Assembly (NCBI GenBank): GCA_023391815.1
Contig: JAEWAF010000089.1
Span: 1-64,000 of the forward strand
Direction of reading: 5' to 3'
Length of the DNA: 64,000 nucleotides
DNA from: Pseudomonadota bacterium
Lineage (GTDB): Bacteria > Pseudomonadota > Gammaproteobacteria > Steroidobacterales > Steroidobacteraceae
Of the stretch, positions 57,466-64,000 are shown piece after piece (position 1 is the first letter of the stretch; every line of letters starts with the position of its first letter). The position numbers and the translations under genes are program-made. Under the pieces are notes generated by a model. That model was not told the origin of the DNA. It ran no database searches and saw only the letters and a list, made by a program, of their open reading frames with translations.

Positions 57466-58946
57466 CGGCCGAGATCCTCATCAACATCAGTCCGCGCGAG
57501 GCGCGCGCCGCCCTGGTCGAGAACGGCGTATTGCAGGAAATCTTCCTGGAGCGGGCCAACAAGCGCGGCCTCATCAGCAATATTTACAAGGGTCGAGTGT
57601 CGCGCGTGCTGCCGGGCATGCAGGCGGCGTTCGTCGATATCGGTCTGGAACGCACCGCGTTTTTGCACGCGTCGGACATCGTGCATCCGGCCGTGGGCGA
57701 AAATGGCAGCCCCGATCAGCCGGTCGACGAGGGCCGGACGCCGGATATTCAGACTCTGGTCAGCGAAGGGGGCGAAATATTGGTCCAGGTGCTGAAGGAT
57801 CCGCTCGGCACCAAAGGCGCCCGTCTCACGACCTTCATTACGATTCCGTCACGCTATCTGGTTTATATGCCCAAGGGCCGCGGCATCGGCATTTCGGCGC
57901 GCATCGAAGATGAGGCTGAGCGGCAGCGTCTGCGCGAGGCCGCGAGCCTGTTCGTGCGGCCCGATGAACCTGGCGGTTATATCGTGCGTACTGCTGCTGA
58001 GGGCGCGACTCCCGACGCATTGCGCGCCGACATGATGTTTCTGCAGAAGCTGTGGTCCGTGCTCAGCGAGAAAGCGGCCGCCGCGCGACCGGGCAATCTG
58101 GTCCACGAGGATCTGCCCCTGCCTGTGCGCGTGATGCGCGATGTGGTGTCGAGCGGCATCGAGCACGTCGGTGTCGATCAACCCGAAACGTATCAGCGCA
58201 TGATCGAATTCGCGCGCACCTTCATGCCCGAGATGACCGAGCGCATCGAGCTGTATCGAGGCGAGCGCCCGATCTTCGATCTGTACGGAGTCGAGGATGA
58301 AATCCAGAAATCGCTGGAGCGCAAGGTGCCGCTGAAATCCGGCGGACATCTGATCTTCGATCAGACCGAGTCGATGACCACCATCGACGTGAACACCGGC
58401 GCGTATGTGGGCCAGCGCTCGCTGGAAGAGACGATTTTCCGGACCAACCTGGAAGCGGCCGTGGCGATCGCGCGCCAGCTGCGCCTGCGCAACCTGGGCG
58501 GCATCATCATCATCGACTTCATCGACATGGAAGAAGAGGAGCACCGCAAGCAGGTGCTGCAGGCGTTGGAGAAATCGCTGGCGGCCGATCATGCGAAGAA
58601 TCACATCTCGTCGGTGTCGCCGCTCGGCCTGGTGGAGATGACGCGCAAGCGCACGCGCGAGAGCCTTGAACATATGCTCTGCTCGGCGTGTCCAACCTGC
58701 GAGGGGCGCGGCTTCGTCAAGACCACCGAAACAGTTTGTTACGAGATCTTCCGGGAGATTCTGCGACAGTCGCGTCAGTTCCAGTTCCAGGAGCTGATGG
58801 TGCTGGCGCATCAGGATGTGATCGAGCGGCTGCTCGACGAAGAATCGGCGGCGCTGGCCGAGCTGGAAGTGCACACCGGCAAGCCCATCCGTCTTCAGAC
58901 CGAAGCGCTGTACCAGCAGGATCAGTACGATGTGGTGTTGATGTGA
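57462..58946 (+). CDS. rng: Ribonuclease G
   Basis: A 494-residue endoribonuclease that trims the 5' end of 16S rRNA and decays mRNA. The S1 part (GLISNIYKGRVSRVLPGMQA and AAFVDIGLERTAFLH) is followed by the RNase H-like and DNase I-like parts: VNTGAYVGQRSLEETIFRTN and GGIIIIDFIDMEEEEHRKQV, with the catalytic Asp residues. The zinc-link CSACPTCEGRG is present. Length matches RNase G, not the longer RNase E. The ATG overlaps the maf stop. Confidence 0.96.
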   Translation: MTAEILINISPREARAALVENGVLQEIFLERANKRGLISNIYKGRVSRVLPGMQAAFVDIGLERTAFLHASDIVHPAVGENGSPDQPVDEGRTPDIQTLVSEGGEILVQVLKDPLGTKGARLTTFITIPSRYLVYMPKGRGIGISARIEDEAERQRLREAASLFVRPDEPGGYIVRTAAEGATPDALRADMMFLQKLWSVLSEKAAAARPGNLVHEDLPLPVRVMRDVVSSGIEHVGVDQPETYQRMIEFARTFMPEMTERIELYRGERPIFDLYGVEDEIQKSLERKVPLKSGGHLIFDQTESMTTIDVNTGAYVGQRSLEETIFRTNLEAAVAIARQLRLRNLGGIIIIDFIDMEEEEHRKQVLQALEKSLAADHAKNHISSVSPLGLVEMTRKRTRESLEHMLCSACPTCEGRGFVKTTETVCYEIFREILRQSRQFQFQELMVLAHQDVIERLLDEESAALAELEVHTGKPIRLQTEALYQQDQYDVVLM

Positions 58947-58969
58947 TCGCACCGTGATGTCCTCCGGCA

Positions 58970-61900
58970 ATGTCCCCACGTCCACGTAAAGTTCTCAAAT
59001 GGCTGCTCGGCACCCTGGTGGTGCTCGCCATTGTCGTGGGCCTGTTGTTCGCGACCTTCGGTTTCATCGTCGGGCGCGTGCCCGAATATCGAGTACAGCT
59101 GCAGGACTGGATCGGTGAGCGCAGCGGGCTGATCGTGGAGTTCCGCTCGTTGAGCGCGCGGCTGCGGTTCTACGGGCCGGAGCTCGTGTTCGACGACGCG
59201 GTCGTGCGCACGCCCGATCGCACTCGCACCTTGTTCGTCGCGCGTCGGGGCAGTGTCGGCTTCGACCTCTGGACCTCGCTCCTCAATGGTCGTCTGACCG
59301 GCGGCCGGTTCTCGCTCGAGGGGCCCGAGATCGCTCTGGTTCGCACCGTCGAGGGCAAGATTCAATTGCTCGGCCAGAGCGCGCTGCCCGAGCGCGAGAT
59401 CAAGCCCATCTCGCTGGAACGACTGCCGACCGGCCGCTTCGTCGTGAAAGATGCCGTGGTTTCGTTTCGAGACGCGATCACGGGCCGCGGGCCGTGGTCG
59501 CTGTCGGGTGTGAGCTTCGAGCTCGCTCGCAGCAAGGACTCGATGAAGTTGAACGGTACGGCGTCCTTGCCGGAGACGCTGGGCGAGCAGTTGATGTTCA
59601 GCGCCACCGCCGAAGGCGCGCTCGAAAATTCCAGCGCGCTGCTCTCGACCTTCAGCGTGCAGGGAGAAAAGCTCGATCTGGCCGGCTGGGCCGATGTGTT
59701 GCCCGATGCCTGGCCCGCACCGGAGAGTGGCCACGGCGCGCTTCGGGTGAGTGGCACGTTGAAAGGCGCGGAGCTATTGCAACTGTCGGCCAACGTCGAT
59801 GTCGGTCAGCTCACTGCCGAGCTGCCGGTGTGGACGATTCCGTTACCGAAAGCCGCGCCGCTCGTGCCTCCGGATGCCGACCACGATCCGCGACCGAAAC
59901 ATGCACCGAAACATCCGATCGAGCCGGAGCCCGCGCCGGCGGTGGTCGCGGAGGAACCGGCCCCGGCGCCGCAGATTCTGAGCTACTCCCGACTGGCGTT
60001 CGCGTTGAACGCGCAGAAGGCGGACGACCAGTGGAGCGCCACGCTGTCGGATGTGGACGCAATTCGGTCCGACTCGTCGTGGCAAGCCAAGAAGATCTCG
60101 GCACGCTGGGCGCGTAACGATCAGGGCATGCTCGAGGTGAGCGGCGAGGCGGATCGCATCGTGCTGGGGAACGTCTGGCCCTGGCTGGTCTACGCGCCGG
60201 AAAGTGAAGCACTGGCGCGTGTGCGCGCGATGCAGGCCCGAGGTGCGCTGACCGACGTGAAGTTTTCGTTCGCGCGCACGGCATCGGACGTGCCGGCCAC
60301 TTACTCGCTGGAAACCAAGCTCGACGACATCGGCTTCGATCCAGTGTTACAAGTGCCGGGGCTGACCGGCATCACCGGCAGTCTGCAGCTCAACGATCAC
60401 ACGGGTCAGCTGCGCCTCGCGACCAAGGTCATCGAATTCAGTCTGCCGCGAACGTTTCGTGACGTGCTGGTCGCGTCCTCCGCCGAGGGTGTGGTGTCGT
60501 GGGAGCGAAGCGACGCGGCGCTGGTGATAAACACCGATCAGCTGCGAGTGCAGGGGGACGACGGGCGCGCCGTGGCTCGCATGCACTTGGTCCTGCCCAG
60601 AGACGGCACGTCTCCCATCATGGATCTGTTCGCGCAGGGTGAGGATCTGAAGGTCGGCTCGACGCACAAATATCTGCCGGCCGACAAGCTCGGGCCGAAG
60701 ACGCTGGAATGGTTCGATCACGCGCTGGTCGACGGTCGCATCTCCACCGCGGAGTTCACATACAAGGGACCGATGCAGCAGTTCCCGTTTCGTAACAACG
60801 AAGGAACATTCGTGGCGCGTGCGCAGGTCGAGAACGCGCTGTTCGATTATCAGCAGGGCTGGCAGCCGGCGCGCGACCTGGCGGCCGAGGTCGAGTTTCG
60901 GAACCAGGGCATGCGGGTGCGTGCGACGTCCGCCATGGTGGGCGATCTGCGCATGAACCAGGCGACCGCCGAGATTGCGGACTTCAGACAGAACGAACTG
61001 TCGATCAAGGCGGCCGCCGCGAGCGATCTGGATGCCGGGCTCGCGTTCCTGCGCGCCAGTCCGATCGGCCCGATGCTCGGAGAAACATTCGCGCGCTTGG
61101 GCGGGCGCGGACCGATGACAGCCGACGTGCGGTTGGACTTGCCGCTGAAGGATCTCGATCGTCGCAAGATCAATGTCACCGCGCGGCTCGCCGACGCGAC
61201 CGTGACGATGCAAAAGGTCTCGGCGCCGGTCCAATCGCTGACCGGTGAGCTGACAGTCAAGAACTCATTGATCGCTCAGGCGGACTTGAAGGGTCGTTTT
61301 CTCGGCGGGCCGTTCACTCTCCAGATCGAGCAGCAAAGTGACAAAGCCGCGCAGCTCGACGCGCAAGGCCACGCGGAAGCGACCGAGCTCCATTCATTGT
61401 TCTCGCTGCCGGCCACCGTGAAGCTCAGTGGTGCCAGCGATTATCACGTGAGCATGCCGATCGCCAGCGGCGACACCGAAGCCGCCAAACGTCTGAACAT
61501 CAAAATCGATTCCAATCTGCGTGGCCTGGGCGTGACCTTGCCCGAGCCGCTGGGCAAGGGCAGCGCCGACGAGCGATCGTTGCAGGTGGCTTTGGAAGTC
61601 GATGATGACCAATTGCTCTCGCGCACCGCTTACGGCGACGTGCGTGCGCTGATTCGCCTGCGTGGATCCAACAACGGCTGGACGCTGGACCGCGGTGGCG
61701 TGAGAGCGGATGCGGTTGCGCCCTCCTTACCCAGTCATCGCGGACTGCGCATCGAAGGCAATGTGCAACGTTTCGTGTTGGATGACTGGCTGGCACTGCG
61801 CGGCGATGACTCGAGTCCGTCAGGTGCCACGCCGCGCGATGATCAAGGCAGCAAACTGTCGGACTATCTCCAGGCCGCGAACGTGCGCGTCGCCGACTTT

Positions 61901-62965
61901 CAAATGTTCGGTTATCGCTTTCCCGATCTGCGAGGCATGTTGCAGTCGACGCAGAGTGGCTGGCGTGTCGACGTGAGCGGCGACAGTGCCGCGGGCCAGG
62001 TGCTGATTCCCGAATCGTTCACGGGAGCGCAGCCGTTGCGGGCGACAATGGAACGACTGGTCATCAACAAGGTGCCGAGCGAGGAGAGCAACGGTGCCGC
62101 GAAAGACGACGATCAGCCCATGGACCCGCGCAATCTGCCGAACATGCAGATCTACGTGGGCAACCTGCTCATCGGGACCAGAGTCGTTGGCGCGGTCGAT
62201 CTGAAAGCGACGCGAGTTGCGCAGGGCATTCGTTTCGACAACGCGACCATCCTCGCCGAGTCCGTGCGCGCGGATGCGCAGGGCGAATGGTTGAAGACAG
62301 TGGATGGTCCGCGTTCCACGCTCGACGCGAACATCGAGAGCAAGGACGTCGCCGCGACGCTGAAAGCACTCGGCTATACGCCATTCCTCGAAGCGAAGCG
62401 TGGCGCGATCAATGCGGATCTCGCGTGGAATGGCGGCTACGACAGCAACATTCTCGAACACGCGTCGGGGGCGATCCACATCGAGGCGGAGACCGGCCAG
62501 ATCGTGAATTTACAGCCGGGCGCGGGTCGCGTGCTGGGCTTGTTCAGCGTCGGCGCGTTGCCACGTCGATTGGCGTTGGATTTCAGCGATCTCACCGAGA
62601 AAGGTCTGGCGTTCGACACGGTGCGCGGCGATTTCGAACTACGCGATGGCAATGCGTACACGAACAATCTGCTGCTCAGAGGGCCGGCCGCCGAGATTGG
62701 TATCGCGGGCCGCACCGGTCTGGGGACCCGTGACTACGATCAAACCGCGGTCGTGACTGGAAATCTCGGTGCGTCGTTGCCGGTCGCTGGCGCGCTGGCG
62801 GGTGGGCCTGTGGTCGGCGCGGCGGTGTTGCTGTTCTCGCAAGTATTCAAGGAGCCCCTAAAGGGCATCACCCGCGGCTACTATCGCATTACCGGACCCT
62901 GGGACGCTCCAGTGGTCGAACGTGTGGATGCGGCGGACGCTAAAGCGGAAGTCACGGGTGACTAA
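58970..62965 (+). CDS. yhdP: YhdP family AsmA-like phospholipid transport protein
   Basis: A 1331-residue protein anchored by one N-terminal helix (WLLGTLVVLAIVVGLLFATF, about residues 11-30). The rest is a long beta-rich periplasmic groove of the AsmA/VPS13 type. Family blocks include the end region ETGQIVNLQPGAGRVLGLFS and ALPRRLALDFSDLTEKGLAF. YhdP carries phospholipids from inner to outer membrane in concert with TamB and YdbH. A Pro-rich linker (APAPQ, APAVVAEEPAP) near 320-345 is unusual but harmless. Length fits (E. coli about 1266). Confidence 0.94.
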   Translation: MSPRPRKVLKWLLGTLVVLAIVVGLLFATFGFIVGRVPEYRVQLQDWIGERSGLIVEFRSLSARLRFYGPELVFDDAVVRTPDRTRTLFVARRGSVGFDLWTSLLNGRLTGGRFSLEGPEIALVRTVEGKIQLLGQSALPEREIKPISLERLPTGRFVVKDAVVSFRDAITGRGPWSLSGVSFELARSKDSMKLNGTASLPETLGEQLMFSATAEGALENSSALLSTFSVQGEKLDLAGWADVLPDAWPAPESGHGALRVSGTLKGAELLQLSANVDVGQLTAELPVWTIPLPKAAPLVPPDADHDPRPKHAPKHPIEPEPAPAVVAEEPAPAPQILSYSRLAFALNAQKADDQWSATLSDVDAIRSDSSWQAKKISARWARNDQGMLEVSGEADRIVLGNVWPWLVYAPESEALARVRAMQARGALTDVKFSFARTASDVPATYSLETKLDDIGFDPVLQVPGLTGITGSLQLNDHTGQLRLATKVIEFSLPRTFRDVLVASSAEGVVSWERSDAALVINTDQLRVQGDDGRAVARMHLVLPRDGTSPIMDLFAQGEDLKVGSTHKYLPADKLGPKTLEWFDHALVDGRISTAEFTYKGPMQQFPFRNNEGTFVARAQVENALFDYQQGWQPARDLAAEVEFRNQGMRVRATSAMVGDLRMNQATAEIADFRQNELSIKAAAASDLDAGLAFLRASPIGPMLGETFARLGGRGPMTADVRLDLPLKDLDRRKINVTARLADATVTMQKVSAPVQSLTGELTVKNSLIAQADLKGRFLGGPFTLQIEQQSDKAAQLDAQGHAEATELHSLFSLPATVKLSGASDYHVSMPIASGDTEAAKRLNIKIDSNLRGLGVTLPEPLGKGSADERSLQVALEVDDDQLLSRTAYGDVRALIRLRGSNNGWTLDRGGVRADAVAPSLPSHRGLRIEGNVQRFVLDDWLALRGDDSSPSGATPRDDQGSKLSDYLQAANVRVADFQMFGYRFPDLRGMLQSTQSGWRVDVSGDSAAGQVLIPESFTGAQPLRATMERLVINKVPSEESNGAAKDDDQPMDPRNLPNMQIYVGNLLIGTRVVGAVDLKATRVAQGIRFDNATILAESVRADAQGEWLKTVDGPRSTLDANIESKDVAATLKALGYTPFLEAKRGAINADLAWNGGYDSNILEHASGAIHIEAETGQIVNLQPGAGRVLGLFSVGALPRRLALDFSDLTEKGLAFDTVRGDFELRDGNAYTNNLLLRGPAAEIGIAGRTGLGTRDYDQTAVVTGNLGASLPVAGALAGGPVVGAAVLLFSQVFKEPLKGITRGYYRITGPWDAPVVERVDAADAKAEVTGD

Positions 62966-63833
62966 CTCGATTCGAGCAGCTGTACTGCAAATGACCTCGG
63001 CCCCTGAGGTCGAGGCCAATCTCGCGATGGCGCGCGAGTTGTTGGAGCGCGCACGCGCGCAGGGCGCGACGCTGGCGGCGCTGCCTGAGAACTTCGCCAT
63101 CATGGGTCGCAAGGAGGCCGACAAAGTCGCGGTCGCGGAGCTGCCGGGCGAAGGCCCCATTCAAGCGTTTCTAGGCCATTGCGCGCGTGAGTTGGGCTTG
63201 TGGATCATCGGCGGCACGATTCCGCTGCGCGTCGAAAATGAGCCTCGGCGAGTCGCTTCCGCATCGCTCGTCTTCGACGACCACGGCCGCTGTGTGGGTC
63301 GCTACGACAAGATCCATTTATTCGATGTCGCCATTCCCGATCGAGGCCGGTCGAATCCCGATGCGCCTCAACGCGACGAGCGCTATCGGGAATCCGCCAC
63401 TGTCGCTCCGGGCAGTCAGCCCAGCGTAGTACCTACACCGTTCGGCAAAATCGGCCTGGCCGTGTGCTACGACGTGCGCTTTCCCGAGCTGTTTCGGGTG
63501 CTCGAGGCGGACGGTGCGGAAATCCTTAGCCTGCCTTCAGCGTTTACCGCACCCACCGGTAAGGCACATTGGGAATTGTTGATGCGCGCGCGGGCGGTTG
63601 AGAATCTGTGCTACGTCCTGGCCCCAGCGCAAAGTGGCATCCATCTCAATGGGCGGGAGACCTGGGGAGACTCGCTCATCGTGGATCCCTGGGGCCAGGT
63701 CCTTTCTCGCGTGACCGACGCCGGTCCCGGCCTTGCAGTGGCGGAAATCGACCGCACTGTGCAACAAGAACTCCGCGAACGATTCCCGGCGCTGTCGCAC
63801 CGGCGTTTTACAATCGCGCCCACGCCCGCTTGA
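62958..63833 (+). CDS. Carbon-nitrogen hydrolase (Nit1/deaminated glutathione amidase-like)
   Basis: A 291-residue nitrilase-superfamily amidase with the full triad: Glu in LAALPENFAIM, Lys in GRYDKIHLFDV and Cys in GLAVCYDVRFPELFR. GRETWGDSLIVDPWGQVL completes the family pattern. Nit-type members hydrolyse deaminated glutathione or omega-amides. The start is GTG 62958, an 8-base overlap with yhdP; the further upstream frame is inside yhdP. The order yhdP-nit-tldD is widespread in gammaproteobacteria. Confidence 0.92.
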   Translation: MTNSIRAAVLQMTSAPEVEANLAMARELLERARAQGATLAALPENFAIMGRKEADKVAVAELPGEGPIQAFLGHCARELGLWIIGGTIPLRVENEPRRVASASLVFDDHGRCVGRYDKIHLFDVAIPDRGRSNPDAPQRDERYRESATVAPGSQPSVVPTPFGKIGLAVCYDVRFPELFRVLEADGAEILSLPSAFTAPTGKAHWELLMRARAVENLCYVLAPAQSGIHLNGRETWGDSLIVDPWGQVLSRVTDAGPGLAVAEIDRTVQQELRERFPALSHRRFTIAPTPA

Positions 63834-63869
63834 TTTTCCGCGGATTGATCACGAGGACCAGCCACGCGC

Positions 63870-64000
63870 ATGAGCACCACCATTACCGCCGTTCACGACC
63901 GTTTGCATCTGGAGCTGCCCAAGGCGTTCGACGCTTCGCAGCCGTTGGATGTGGCGCGTCAGGCCATCCTCGCGCCCTCGGGGCTGGATGAAGGTCGCAT
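63870..64000 (+). CDS. tldD: Probable TldD N-terminus (cut by window edge)
   Basis: Only the first 43 codons are inside the window. It begins MSTTITAVHDRLHLELPK and then has ARQAILAPSGLDEGR, similar to the LLxPxGLDE start of metalloprotease TldD. In this gene order tldD is the expected neighbour of the nitrilase gene. The assignment rests mainly on position and is moderately sure. Confidence 0.65.
   Translation, partial: MSTTITAVHDRLHLELPKAFDASQPLDVARQAILAPSGLDEGR

Overview
The window is chromosomal DNA of high GC content from a flagellated gammaproteobacterium. Two blocks of gene order suggest this. One is flhA-flhF-flhG-fliA-cheY-cheZ-motC-motD, the polar-flagellum arrangement known from Pseudomonas and relatives. 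The other is leuS/lptE/holA/nadD/rsfS/rlmH followed by maf/rng/yhdP/nitrilase/tldD. A Steroidobacteraceae- or Xanthomonadales-like host is my inference; nothing in the window settles it. I see no rRNA, tRNA, CRISPR array, insertion sequence or prophage.

Layout. Bases 1-1850 are non-coding and AT-richer. They carry three copies of a repeat of about 240 bp with conserved hairpins, then a small-RNA candidate with its own promoter and terminator. A DUF3800 gene faces that RNA. Bases 3094-11474 hold the flagellar export, placement, sigma-28, chemotaxis and motor genes behind a sigma-54-type promoter. Bases 11594-14819 are a polysaccharide cassette (Wzx-like flippase, PIG-L deacetylase, GT4 glycosyltransferase). 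An acetyltransferase, a decayed bacteriophytochrome, a Crp/Fnr regulator, a Ser/Thr kinase with a long C-terminal sensor region and an Hpt protein follow. Bases 20094-22246 carry a DUF2802 gene and, on the other strand, a FliK-like/FlhB-C-terminal-like pair. Bases 22360-30825 are a chemotaxis operon (STAS, CheY, CheA, MCP, CheW, CheR, CheD, CheB) that begins at a very good sigma-28 promoter lying back to back with the promoter of the FliK-like pair. HDOD, a second MCP and a receiver-GAF-histidine kinase come next.

From 35912 the window turns to housekeeping genes, but the leuS-lptE-holA block is broken twice. A class II aldolase and a receiver/degenerate-GGDEF protein sit between leuS and lptE. 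About 10 kb sits between lptE and holA: a HEAGH protein, prolyl aminopeptidase, an EamA exporter, an aminotransferase-glutamine synthetase-LysR operon, a third MCP, and a ZnuD-like TonB receptor with DUF2946. After rlmH come a Ser/Thr kinase and a divergent gene that fuses a SpoIIAA/STAS-like domain to a macro domain. The end is maf, rng, yhdP, a nitrilase-family amidase and the first 131 bases of a probable tldD.

How it fits together. FliA made from the first flagellar operon should drive the che operon, the second MCP and the FliK/FlhB-like pair through the sigma-28 promoters found here. MCPs 1 and 2 end in CheR/CheB-tethering pentapeptides, while MCP 3 does not. The most unusual items are the repeat/small-RNA region, the STAS-macro fusion, a hairpin that hides the ribosome binding site of the aldolase gene, the phytochrome pseudogene, and lysine-rich tails on two housekeeping proteins.
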